From: Olsenella_L sp051876355
Lineage (GTDB): Bacteria; Actinomycetota; Coriobacteriia; Coriobacteriales; Atopobiaceae
Assembly: GCA_051876355.1 (NCBI GenBank)
Contig: JBJEHU010000064.1
Span: 1 to 21,893, forward strand
Length of the DNA: 21,893 nt
Direction of reading: 5' to 3'
Made by a program: the position numbers and the translations under genes. The notes beneath the pieces are model-generated. The model was not told where the DNA came from and made no database searches. It saw nothing but the letters and a program-made list of their open reading frames with translations. Positions within the stretch are counted from its first letter, which is position 1; every line of letters starts with the position of its first letter. Of this stretch, positions 1-7,289 are shown piece by piece.

Positions 1-1272
1 TGCATCGAGGAGATGCTGCGCCAGCGCTACCAGGGCGTGAAGAACGAGAAGGGCGTCTGGATCACGCCGGCCTTCCCGAAGCTCATCTATGTGCTCGAAG
101 AGGACAACATCCATCCGGACGATCCCTACTTCTACCTCACGAAGCTTGCTGCCAAGTGCACGGCAAAGCGCATGGTCCCCGACTACATCTCCGAGAAGAA
201 GATGCGCGAGTACAAGCTCTCCAAGGGCGAGACCGAGGGCCACGGCGACGTGTACACCTGCATGGGCTGCCGTTCGTTCCTGACGCCTGACCGCACCGGC
301 AACGGCTACGACAATGTCGCGAAGGCAAAGAACTACGAGCCGGGCAAGCCGAAGTACTACGGCCGCTTCAACCAGGGCGTCGTGACGATCAACCTGCCAG
401 ATGTCGCCCTCTCCTCGAATGGCAACATGGACGAGTTCTGGAAGATCTTCGACGAGCGCCTCGAGCTCTGCCACAAGGCCCTGCGCTGCCGCCACGAGCG
501 CCTGCTCGGCACGACGTCCGACGCAGCCCCGATTCTCTGGCAGTACGGCGCTCTTGCCCGTCTCGACAAGGGCGAGAAGATCGACAAGCTCCTCTATGGC
601 GGCTACTCGACGATCAGCCTCGGCTATGCCGGCCTCTATGAGTGCACGAAGTTCATGACCGGCCACAGCCACACGGACAAGGAGGCGACGCCCTTCGCTC
701 TTGCTGTCATGCAGCACATGAACGACAAGTGCTCCGAGTGGAAGGCAGCCGAGAACATCGACTACTCCCTCTATGGCACGCCGCTCGAGTCCACGACGTA
801 CAAGTTCGCGAAGTGCCTCCAGCGCCGCTTCGGCATCATCCCGGGCATCACGGACAAGAACTACATCACGAACTCCTACCACGTCCATGTGACCGAGAAG
901 ATCGACGCCTTCACGAAGCTCAAGTTCGAGAGCGAGTTCCAGCGCCTCTCCCCCGGTGGCGCCATCTCCTACGTCGAGGTCCCGAACATGCAGGACAACC
1001 TCGAGGCAGTCGTCCGCGTCATGCAGTTCATCTATGAGAACATCATGTACGCTGAGCTCAACACGAAGTCCGACTACTGCCAGGTCTGCGGCTACGACGG
1101 CGAGATCAAGATCGTCGAGGACGACGGCAAGCTCGTCTGGGAGTGCCCGAAGTGCGGCAACCGCGACCAGAACAAGCTCAATGTCGCCAGGCGTACCTGC
1201 GGCTACATCGGCACCCAGTTCTGGAACCAGGGCCGCACGCAGGAGATCAAGGACCGCGTCCTGCATCTGTAA
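1..1272 (+). CDS. nrdD: Anaerobic ribonucleoside-triphosphate reductase, C-terminal part (5' end outside window)
   Basis: This is the oxygen-sensitive class III enzyme that reduces ribonucleoside triphosphates to deoxyribonucleotides with a glycyl radical, in the cytoplasm. The frame is open from base 1 (Cys-Ile-Glu-Glu before the first Met at 13), so the gene begins upstream; 423 codons are visible and the N-terminal part, including any ATP-cone, is missing. A CMGCR motif (cysteine codons at 259 and 268) fits the catalytic cysteine region. Near the C-terminus there is a four-cysteine zinc site, CQVC (1078-1089) and CPKC (1144-1155). The glycyl-radical motif RRTCGYIG follows (about 1189-1212), with the usual short tail ending KDRVLHL. 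The activase nrdG lies 142 bp downstream on the same strand, as is usual for this pair. Identification is firm; only the start is unknown. Confidence 0.97.
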   Translation, partial: CIEEMLRQRYQGVKNEKGVWITPAFPKLIYVLEEDNIHPDDPYFYLTKLAAKCTAKRMVPDYISEKKMREYKLSKGETEGHGDVYTCMGCRSFLTPDRTGNGYDNVAKAKNYEPGKPKYYGRFNQGVVTINLPDVALSSNGNMDEFWKIFDERLELCHKALRCRHERLLGTTSDAAPILWQYGALARLDKGEKIDKLLYGGYSTISLGYAGLYECTKFMTGHSHTDKEATPFALAVMQHMNDKCSEWKAAENIDYSLYGTPLESTTYKFAKCLQRRFGIIPGITDKNYITNSYHVHVTEKIDAFTKLKFESEFQRLSPGGAISYVEVPNMQDNLEAVVRVMQFIYENIMYAELNTKSDYCQVCGYDGEIKIVEDDGKLVWECPKCGNRDQNKLNVARRTCGYIGTQFWNQGRTQEIKDRVLHL

Positions 1273-1294
1273 GCAGCTGTCTTCAGAGCGTCAT

Positions 1295-1331
1295 GCGGGG
1301 ATGGACCACGTGGCCCATCCCCGCTCTTCTT
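1295..1331 (+). terminator. Hairpin with T-rich tail between nrdD and nrdG
   Basis: A perfect 10-bp stem (1295-1304 with 1315-1324, GCGGGGATGG/CCATCCCCGC) encloses a loop containing the palindrome CCACGTGG and is followed by TCTTCTT. It looks like an intrinsic terminator or attenuator after nrdD. Because nrdG follows on the same strand, it may give partial readthrough or mark separate transcription of nrdG. The tail is only moderately T-rich, so efficiency is uncertain. Confidence 0.6.
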
Positions 1332-1333
1332 GT

Positions 1334-1368
1334 GCTCTGCCACGATCGAGCGTTCCTGTCGGCAGAGC
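1334..1368 (+). repeat. Inverted repeat in the nrdG leader
   Basis: GCTCTGCC (1334-1341) and GGCAGAGC (1361-1368) are perfect complements separated by 19 nt. The repeat lies between the nrdD terminator-like hairpin and the nrdG ribosome-binding site. It could be an RNA hairpin or an operator. No T-run follows, so it is not a terminator. Its function is unknown and chance cannot be excluded. Confidence 0.35.
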
Positions 1369-1414
1369 CTGCTAAGGTGAGACGAGAGCAAAAGACCAGA
1401 GGAGAGGCTGGCGG

Positions 1415-1984
1415 ATGAACTACTCCGAGATCAAATACTGCGACATCGCGAACGGTGTCGGCGTGAGGACGACCCTTTTCGTCTCAGGATGCAGGAGGCA
1501 CTGCCCGTTCTGCTTCAACGAGGTGGCCTGGAAGTTTGCTGCCGGCGATCCCTTCACGAAAGATGTCGAGGATACCATCATCGAGAGCATGGAGCCGTTC
1601 TATGTGGATGGCCTCTCGGTCCTGGGCGGCGAGCCGATGGAGCCCGAGAACCAGCGTGGCCTCGTGGACTTCCTCGAACGCGTGAAGAAGACCTACCCGG
1701 AGAAGTCGATCTGGCTCTATTCAGGCTTCACGTATGAGGAGCTTGCCGGCACAGAACCTGTTCATGCCCCCTATACGGAATCCCCGCGCACCGAAGTCAC
1801 GGACCGGATCCTCCAGACCCTCGCCGTCCTTGTGGATGGCCCCTTCGTCCAGGACCTGAAGGACATCTCGCTCCGCTTCCGCGGCTCCTCGAACCAGCGC
1901 CTCCTCGATATGCCGAAGACGCTCGAGACGGGCGTGCCGACAATCTGGCACGACGACCCCATCTTCGAGACACACTCGATGTAG
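1415..1984 (+). CDS. nrdG: Anaerobic ribonucleotide reductase activating protein (radical SAM)
   Basis: NrdG is the [4Fe-4S]/S-adenosylmethionine activase that installs the glycyl radical on NrdD. The 189-aa product begins with the family's KYCDIANGVGVRTTLFVSGC segment. It has the radical-SAM cluster motif C26-x3-C30-x2-C33 (CRRHCPFC) and then an LGGEPM motif that matches the SAM-binding GGE element. Its length is slightly above the family's usual 155-180 aa; the extra sequence is in the C-terminal half. The ATG at 1415 is preceded by AGGAG (1400-1404) at 10-nt spacing. The gene follows nrdD on the same strand, which fits its role, although a hairpin lies between them. A strong terminator follows at 2011. 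Confidence 0.96.
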   Translation: MNYSEIKYCDIANGVGVRTTLFVSGCRRHCPFCFNEVAWKFAAGDPFTKDVEDTIIESMEPFYVDGLSVLGGEPMEPENQRGLVDFLERVKKTYPEKSIWLYSGFTYEELAGTEPVHAPYTESPRTEVTDRILQTLAVLVDGPFVQDLKDISLRFRGSSNQRLLDMPKTLETGVPTIWHDDPIFETHSM

Positions 1985-2010
1985 GACGAAACAGCACAGA
2001 AGAGATACGC

Positions 2011-2038
2011 AAGAAGGGCGCCGCAGGGCGCCCTTCTT
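2011..2038. terminator. Bidirectional intrinsic terminator between nrdG and coaX
   Basis: A perfect 12-bp stem (AAGAAGGGCGCC at 2011-2022 with GGCGCCCTTCTT at 2027-2038) has a 4-nt GCAG loop. The A/T-rich ends of the stem supply a pyrimidine-rich 3' side in both directions. It lies between the convergent genes nrdG (+) and coaX (-), so it probably stops both. Confidence 0.85.
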
Positions 2039-2047
2039 CATGCCAGA

Positions 2048-2881
2048 CTATTCCGTAGCCGCTCTCTCCCAGAGCTTCGGGTTTGCGAGATAGATCTCGT
2101 GGAGGCCCCGGAGCGTGAGCGTCGCATCCGCCGCTGCCTCATGCTTCAGGTGCGGAGCGAGCCGTGCAGCGCCGCTTCCTGTGACCGCGACAGGCGCTGC
2201 ACTCCCGAGCTCTTCGAAGACAAGATCGATGAGGCCATCCGCCCGGGCAAGCTCGCCCAGGACAAGGCCGGCACGCATCGCATCGGCCGTCGTCGTGCCG
2301 ATAGCATGGTCCGGCACAGAGAGCTCGATCTCGGGCAGGCGTGCCGCAGACTCGCGCAGCGCCTTTGCGCCGAGCGCGAGGCCAGGAGCGATGATGCCGC
2401 CCCGGAAGGAACCATCGGCTCCCACTGCCTCTATGTTGAGCGTCGTCCCGAAATCGACCGCGACTGCAGGCGCCCCGTAGCGCGTGCGCACGGCAACCGC
2501 ATCGGCGAGGCGATCGGGGCCGATCTCTGCCGGATCCTTGTAGGCAAGGCGCATGCCGCTCCTGAGGCCTGGTCCCACGACGAGAGGGCGCAGGCCCGAC
2601 GCACGCCCGAGGCCTTCCCTCCACGGCTCTGTGAGGCACGGCACGACGCAGGAAAGGACCGCACCGAAGCGTTCAGGCACAGGGATTCCGGCATCCTCTG
2701 CCATGAAGCCCAGTGCCTCGCGGACACAGAGCCTCGCCTCGTTTGCCGTGAGGTGCGCTGCTGTTGTCAGCGTGAAGGACGAGAGCGGCTCGTCGTCTGC
2801 TGCAGCCTCTGCTGCAAAGAGGCCGAACGACGTCTCCGTATTGCCGACATCGACTGCAACGACGAGATTCCTTGCCTGCAT
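2048..2881 (-). CDS. coaX: Type III pantothenate kinase
   Basis: CoaX phosphorylates pantothenate to 4'-phosphopantothenate, the first committed step of coenzyme A synthesis, in the cytoplasm; type III enzymes typically need a monovalent cation and are not feedback-inhibited by CoA. The 277-aa product belongs to the ASKHA fold. It has the N-terminal phosphate loop DVGNT (about residues 11-15), GPDRLAD, the central DFGTT, a GGIIAPG segment and a C-terminal TGSGA. The reading frame continues ten codons upstream to 2911. The start at 2881 is chosen because AAGGAG (complement of 2889-2894) sits 7 nt before this ATG and the protein then begins just before the first beta strand, as in homologues. 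It stands alone, converging on nrdG and divergent from the OPT gene. Confidence 0.94.
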   Translation of the reverse strand: MQARNLVVAVDVGNTETSFGLFAAEAAADDEPLSSFTLTTAAHLTANEARLCVREALGFMAEDAGIPVPERFGAVLSCVVPCLTEPWREGLGRASGLRPLVVGPGLRSGMRLAYKDPAEIGPDRLADAVAVRTRYGAPAVAVDFGTTLNIEAVGADGSFRGGIIAPGLALGAKALRESAARLPEIELSVPDHAIGTTTADAMRAGLVLGELARADGLIDLVFEELGSAAPVAVTGSGAARLAPHLKHEAAADATLTLRGLHEIYLANPKLWERAATE

Positions 2882-2888
2882 GGCTCCG

Positions 2889-2894
2889 CTCCTT
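2889..2894 (-). promoter_or_regulatory. Ribosome-binding site deciding the coaX start
   Basis: AAGGAG on the minus strand, 7 nt before the ATG at 2881. It favours this start over the in-frame ATG at 2911. Confidence 0.75.
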
Positions 2895-2941
2895 ATTGAG
2901 ACCATTTCCAAAAGACGTCCGATAATCCCTATTCCTGCCTG

Positions 2942-2947
2942 TATACT
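2942..2947 (+). promoter_or_regulatory. Putative -10 element for the OPT transporter gene
   Basis: TATACT lies 74 nt upstream of the TTG start, in the coaX/OPT divergent gap. No convincing -35 is seen 16-18 nt upstream. The leader would include a small inverted repeat (CTCTCC 2974-2979 with GGAGAG 2986-2991) just before the ribosome-binding site. This is a weak prediction from one hexamer. Confidence 0.35.
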
Positions 2948-3015
2948 GTAGCCGTTCTGTCAGCGTAACCCGACTCTCCGCCGAGGGAGAGCGGATATAC
3001 CTCAAGGAGCATCAA

Positions 3016-4716
3016 TTGAAGAACGCTACGCATTCTGCCTCTTGGCAGGGGCAGCTCACCCTGAGGGGTGCCCTCATCGGCTGCATCGGCTGTGTCATCA
3101 TCACGGCCTCATCCGTCTACACGGCGCTGAAGCTCGGAGCCCTTCCGTGGCCCATCGTCTTCGCGGCCGTCATCTCCCTCTTCTTCCTGAAGCTTCTGGG
3201 CCATACGACGCTCAATGAAGCGAATGTCACCCACACAATCATGAGCGCTGGCGCTATGGTCGCAGGCGGCCTTGCCTTCACGATTCCCGGCGCCTGGATG
3301 CTCGGACTCGGCGACCAGATCGGCTGGACCGAGATCTTCCTCGTCGCCCTTGCCGGCACGATCCTGGGCCTCATCTCCACAGCCCTCATACACCGCCACT
3401 TCATCGTCGATGCCGCACTCGAATTCCCGACTGGCACGGCCGCCGCAGAGACGCTACGCGCCACCGAGGCCGGCGGCTCCACAGGACGCGAGCTCTTCTG
3501 CTCGATGGGCATAGCAGGCCTCTGGAGCGCCCTGCGCGATGGTGCAGGGATCCTGCCGACGATGCTCCTGCCACTCCAGATTCCGGGCATCACCTTCGGC
3601 ATCTACAACTCGCCGATGATGCTTTCCGTCGGCTTCCTCGTGGGCTGGGTGCCCCTCCTCTTCTGGTTTGCAGGAGCGGTCCTTGCGAACTTCGGCATCA
3701 TCGTCTTCGGCTCCAATGTCGGCCTCTTCGATATCACAACCGCCCAGGGCATCGTCTCTTCCCTCGGCATGGGTCTCATGATGGGCTCTGGCATCGCGAC
3801 CGTCGTGAAGGACATCCTGCCCGAGGCCAAGACCATCGTCTCGGGACTCAGGCATGAGGCGACCGACGCAGCCGATGCACCGGCATCCCTTGCCACGGGG
3901 TCGCTGCGCCTCGATGCCGGCATCTTCGGCCTTGCCGCTGCCGCCACGGCGCTGCTCGTCGCCTTCGCTCTCGGCCTTGGCATCCTTCCCGCTATCGTTG
4001 TGGTCATCTTCTCGTTCATCGCGACGACGATGAGCGCGCAGTCCTGCGGCCAGACCGGCATCGACCCGATGGAGATCTTCGGCCTCATGGCGCTTCTGGC
4101 TGTTGCTGCCTTCTCCGATATCGCACAGGTGAAGCTCTTCTTCGTGGCAGGCATCGTCGCGGTTGCCTGTGGCCTTGCCGGAGACGTTATGAACGACTTC
4201 AAGGCAGGCGCCATCCTCGGCACGGACCCTCGTGCCCAGTGGCTGGGGCAGGCCTTGGGCGGCCTCATCGGTGCCGTCGTTGCCGCTGCCGTGATGGTCG
4301 CGCTTGTCGGCGCCTATGGACCTGATGCCTTCGGCCCGGGCAAGGCCTTCGTCTCTGCCCAGGCATCGGTCGTCGCGACCATGGTGTCAGGCATCCCGAG
4401 CCTGCCTGCCTTCTGGATAGGCCTCATTGCCGGCATCGCTCTCTACTGGGCAGGCCTTCCTGCCATGCTCATAGGCCTCGGTGTCTACCTCCCGTTCTAC
4501 ATGAGCTTCACAGCATTCCTCGGTGCCGTCGCAAAGCAGGTCTACGACAGGATCCAGCGTGCCCGCAGGAAGGGCATGCCTGAAGCCGGAGCTCAGGAGG
4601 CCCAGGCGGAGGCAGACGAGGCAGGACTTGTCGTTGCCTCGGGCGTCCTTGGCGGCGAGTCCATCGTCGGTGTCATCATCGCCTTCATCGCGGTCGCCGC
4701 AGGCCTGGCCGGCTAG
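3016..4716 (+). CDS. OPT-family oligopeptide transporter
   Basis: This is a 566-aa, very hydrophobic membrane protein with roughly 12-16 predicted transmembrane segments. Family hallmarks are NEANVTHTIMSAGAMVAGGL (about residues 72-91), then FTIPG, and FPTGTAAAETLRA; these match the OPT superfamily segments usually read as NEAN...SAG and FPEGTA.AE.L. OPT proteins import oligopeptides or metal-chelate conjugates, probably proton-coupled; the substrate cannot be told from sequence. The start codon is TTG at 3016, supported by AAGGAG at 3004-3009 (6-nt spacing) and by lack of a better in-frame ATG. A charged cytoplasmic loop (about residues 515-545, RARRKGMPEAG...) precedes the last helix. The gene is monocistronic with its own terminator at 4740 and is divergent from coaX. 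Confidence 0.9.
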   Translation: MKNATHSASWQGQLTLRGALIGCIGCVIITASSVYTALKLGALPWPIVFAAVISLFFLKLLGHTTLNEANVTHTIMSAGAMVAGGLAFTIPGAWMLGLGDQIGWTEIFLVALAGTILGLISTALIHRHFIVDAALEFPTGTAAAETLRATEAGGSTGRELFCSMGIAGLWSALRDGAGILPTMLLPLQIPGITFGIYNSPMMLSVGFLVGWVPLLFWFAGAVLANFGIIVFGSNVGLFDITTAQGIVSSLGMGLMMGSGIATVVKDILPEAKTIVSGLRHEATDAADAPASLATGSLRLDAGIFGLAAAATALLVAFALGLGILPAIVVVIFSFIATTMSAQSCGQTGIDPMEIFGLMALLAVAAFSDIAQVKLFFVAGIVAVACGLAGDVMNDFKAGAILGTDPRAQWLGQALGGLIGAVVAAAVMVALVGAYGPDAFGPGKAFVSAQASVVATMVSGIPSLPAFWIGLIAGIALYWAGLPAMLIGLGVYLPFYMSFTAFLGAVAKQVYDRIQRARRKGMPEAGAQEAQAEADEAGLVVASGVLGGESIVGVIIAFIAVAAGLAG

Positions 4717-4739
4717 CGCAATCCACATAGGCAAGACGC

Positions 4740-4782
4740 AGGAAGCCCCGGAGCGCACAGCTCCGGGGCTTCCTCTCTCTGA
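4740..4782. terminator. Bidirectional terminator between the OPT gene and nudC
   Basis: A 15-bp perfect stem (AGGAAGCCCCGGAGC at 4740-4754 with GCTCCGGGGCTTCCT at 4760-4774) has a 5-nt loop and is followed by CTCTCTCT. It lies between convergent genes, OPT (+) and nudC (-). Confidence 0.87.
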
Positions 4783-4795
4783 TGCCGATGCTGTC

Positions 4796-5680
4796 TCACG
4801 CCTTCCGGCTGAACGGGTCCTCCCCTTTCGCAAAGAGCTCGATCATCCAGTTTGTCATGCTCGACGTGTCCTCATGCGTCTTCGGAAGATCCTTCCTCTC
4901 GACCCATTCGGCCAAGGAAAGCTCGCCTTCGTCGACCGTGAGCTCGTCTGAGCCGTCGAGCCTTGCAAAGAAGCCGACAAGCAGGGTATCCGAGAAGGAC
5001 CAGGGCTGGTCGGTGACATAGGTGAGGTCCTTGACAGAAAGGCCGACCTCTTCTGCAATCTCGCGCCGGCAGCACTCCTCCAGGGTCTCGCCGACCTCGG
5101 TATATCCTGCGACGAGCGCATAGTGCGTGATGCGGCGGCCTGCATACTTCGTGAGGAGCAGCCGCTCGCCGTCCACGATCGCGACGATGGCGCCGATATT
5201 GATGCGGGGATAGACGATGTTTCCGCATGAGGGGCAGACAAGCTCGCGGGAGCGCGGTGCATGGACAAGAGGCGCTGCACAGGCACCGCAGTAGCGGTTG
5301 TGCTGGCGCCAATCCCAGAGCTGGTAGCCCGTGATGGCAGCAAACGCAAGCCAGCGCGGCTCATAGAACCGGCACTCCGAGACGGAGAGGTAGGAGAACC
5401 CATCCTTCACCTCGACGAGCACATCGGTCGCGAGGAAAAACCGCACATCATCGATCGAGAAGAGATAGACGCACGTGGGCGTGCGGGCATAGTCTTCGAG
5501 CTTCGGCAGCACGAGCGCACCTTCATGCTCCTTCGCAAGCATGCCCTTGCCGTGCACGCGCATGCTGTCCGCCCCTGTCCAGGACGCGTTGGCGGCATAG
5601 TGCAGGACGTAGTCGCCTGCCTCGGGCTGAAGCGGCTTGAAAGAGTTGTCGAAGACATGCGGAGCGATTTCCTGGATCAT
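4796..5680 (-). CDS. nudC: NAD(+)/NADH pyrophosphatase, Nudix family
   Basis: NudC hydrolyses NAD(H) to NMN(H) and AMP and, in studied bacteria, removes NAD caps from RNA. The 294-aa protein has the full NudC order: an N-terminal domain, a four-cysteine zinc ribbon (C131, C134, C149, C152) and the Nudix hydrolase domain. The Nudix box at residues 192-214 (GYTEVGE...REIAEEVGL) matches G-x5-E-x7-REUxEExGU exactly. The NudC-specific motif after the box, usually SQPWPFPxS, reads DQPWSFSDT here (about 224-232), so it is recognisable but divergent. The protein is longer than the ~257-aa E. coli enzyme, mostly N-terminal. The ATG at 5680 has only a weak GGAAG upstream and lies 21 bp after the DUF554 stop, so the gene is probably the last of an operon. 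Convergent with the OPT gene. Confidence 0.92.
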   Translation of the reverse strand: MIQEIAPHVFDNSFKPLQPEAGDYVLHYAANASWTGADSMRVHGKGMLAKEHEGALVLPKLEDYARTPTCVYLFSIDDVRFFLATDVLVEVKDGFSYLSVSECRFYEPRWLAFAAITGYQLWDWRQHNRYCGACAAPLVHAPRSRELVCPSCGNIVYPRINIGAIVAIVDGERLLLTKYAGRRITHYALVAGYTEVGETLEECCRREIAEEVGLSVKDLTYVTDQPWSFSDTLLVGFFARLDGSDELTVDEGELSLAEWVERKDLPKTHEDTSSMTNWMIELFAKGEDPFSRKA

Positions 5681-5701
5681 GGGTGCACTTCCAAACCGTG
5701 C

Positions 5702-6427
5702 CTAGGCAAGAGCCGGCACAAGCGAGATCAGCGGGTAGAGGACAAGCGGCAGGAAGGCTGCCGGCAGAAGGTTTGCGGTCTTGATATGGCAGATATCCAT
5801 CATATCGAAGGCGATAGCGAGAAGGAGAAGGGACCCGGTGACAAGCATCTGCGCTATCACGGCATCGGACAGGAACGGCGCCACGGCACCAGCGAGGAGC
5901 GTGAGCACCGCCTCGTAGACGAAGACGCAGAGGCCTGACGCCACGGTGCCGGCACCGAGCGTCGCTGCCATGAGCATGCAGACGATGCAGTCGATCAGGG
6001 ACTTTGCGAAGAGCGTCGACGCGTCTCCTTCAAGGCCCGCCTCGAGCGATCCCACGATTGCCATTGATCCGACGCAGATGAAGAGCGTCGAGGAGACGAA
6101 GCCGCGCGCAAAGCCGGGGCTTGCCGCTGCCTGCTCTGCAGGGGCAGCCGGGCCAAGCTTTCGCTCAACGAAAGCACCGAAGCGCGAGATCAGCCCATCG
6201 AGGTCCAGGGCATGGCCAAGAGCGCCGCCCAAGGCAACCGAGAGCGTGATCGTTACGGTCGAGGCGTCCCTCATCATCCCCTGGACGGCCACCAAGATCA
6301 CGCAGAGCCCCATGCCCTTCATCAGGAACGTGCCGAGGTCCTCCGAAATCCGGCTCCTGAACGTGAGACCAATGGCTGCGCCGCCCGAAGCAGCCAGGCC
6401 ATTCACGAGCGCGCCGAGAAGGTTCAC
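5702..6427 (-). CDS. DUF554 family membrane protein
   Basis: This 241-aa polytopic membrane protein has about seven hydrophobic segments. It matches the DUF554 (YdfK/YqgA-like) family in its N-terminal LVNGLA...GGAAIGL pattern, the MKGMGLCVILVAVQGM segment, the central SSTLFICVGSMAIVGSLEAG and KSLIDCI segments, and the closing KTANLLPA motif. The family has no firmly established biochemical role; transport is a guess. The start is GTG at 6427, overlapping the stop of the upstream HAD gene in a GTGA 4-bp overlap, which indicates translational coupling. No separate ribosome-binding site choice is needed because the overlap fixes the start. The downstream nudC begins 21 bp after the stop. Confidence 0.88.
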   Translation of the reverse strand: MNLLGALVNGLAASGGAAIGLTFRSRISEDLGTFLMKGMGLCVILVAVQGMMRDASTVTITLSVALGGALGHALDLDGLISRFGAFVERKLGPAAPAEQAAASPGFARGFVSSTLFICVGSMAIVGSLEAGLEGDASTLFAKSLIDCIVCMLMAATLGAGTVASGLCVFVYEAVLTLLAGAVAPFLSDAVIAQMLVTGSLLLLAIAFDMMDICHIKTANLLPAAFLPLVLYPLISLVPALA

Positions 6428-7248
6428 TTTGCCGTGCCATCCCCTCTGAGCTCGCCCGGGATGAGGCCGAGCCGCACGCAGGCATTCCAGATGCCGTCGT
6501 GGTCCACATCGTCGGTCACATAGTCGGCGAACTCCTTCACCTCGGGGTTGCCGTTGCCCATAGCGATCGAAGTGCCGACGACGCCGAACATCTCGAGGTC
6601 GTTGCCGCCGTCGCCGAAGCAGATTGCATGCTCGGGCGGGATATCGTAGTGCTTGAGCATGCGGGCCACGGCACGTGCCTTGCCGCCGCCGAGCGGGAAC
6701 GCATCGACGAAATTCGGGCTCCAGCGCGTGAGCTTCAGATGGTCCGTATTCTCGGTCACGATATCGGTCTTGCCAGGCGGCAGGAAGATGTTGAGCTGGA
6801 TGATATCGTGGTCAAGTGCCTGGTCGATGTCCTCTGTCGGCATATCGATATTCGCGGCTGCAAACGCCCGCTCCAGGAGCTCGTCGCGTCCGCTCACATA
6901 GCACTTCGTCGCCTCCATGAACGCACAGTTGTAGAGGCCCTGATGCACCTGGTCGACGACGACAGCGATATCGTGGGGATCGATCGGCTGCTGGAAGATC
7001 ACGCCGTAGCGGTTGAGGACGAACTGGCCGTTGAAGAGGATGAAGGCCTCCATGTCCTCGATATCGATCATATCGACCTGGTAGGGAGGGCGTCCGGTCG
7101 CAAGGAAGCACTTGACGCCTGCTTCCTTGAGCGCGTGCAGCGCCTGCTTCGTCGACTCCGGTATCTCGTGCGTCGCAAACGACAGGAGCGTGCCGTCTGC
7201 ATCGAAGAAGGCAGCCTCGACAGGCTCTGTCCTGGTCCAACTTGGCAT
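6424..7248 (-). CDS. Cof-type HAD-IIB family phosphatase
   Basis: A 274-aa member of the haloacid dehalogenase superfamily, subclass IIB (Cof type), which dephosphorylates small sugar or nucleotide phosphates in the cytoplasm. All four motifs are visible: motif I DADGT with nucleophile D16 and acid D18, motif II Thr in LATGRPP (T51), motif III Lys in GGGKARA (K190), and motif IV GDGGND (D213, D217). The cap domain lies between residues about 80 and 185. The frame extends upstream to 7338, but the ATG at 7248 is preferred: it has GGGGAG at 5-8 nt and places motif I at the usual distance from the N-terminus. The substrate is unknown. The stop overlaps the DUF554 start by 4 bp, and the gene lies 41 bp after the ACT-MBL gene, so all are likely co-transcribed. 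Confidence 0.93.
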   Translation of the reverse strand: MPSWTRTEPVEAAFFDADGTLLSFATHEIPESTKQALHALKEAGVKCFLATGRPPYQVDMIDIEDMEAFILFNGQFVLNRYGVIFQQPIDPHDIAVVVDQVHQGLYNCAFMEATKCYVSGRDELLERAFAAANIDMPTEDIDQALDHDIIQLNIFLPPGKTDIVTENTDHLKLTRWSPNFVDAFPLGGGKARAVARMLKHYDIPPEHAICFGDGGNDLEMFGVVGTSIAMGNGNPEVKEFADYVTDDVDHDGIWNACVRLGLIPGELRGDGTAK

Positions 7249-7289
7249 GTTCTCCCCTTTCCGGATGAAGCGTGATGCCGTACCAAATC

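Noticed and set aside
2099..2899. 266-aa plus-strand ORF opposite coaX
   Set aside because: Charged, Arg/Cys-rich antisense frame produced by GC-rich codon bias; coaX has intact motifs and a ribosome-binding site.
3016..4716. OPT protein as the nickel importer for the lar pathway
   Set aside because: It is 7 kb away, on its own transcription unit and facing coaX; OPT family membership alone gives no link to nickel here.
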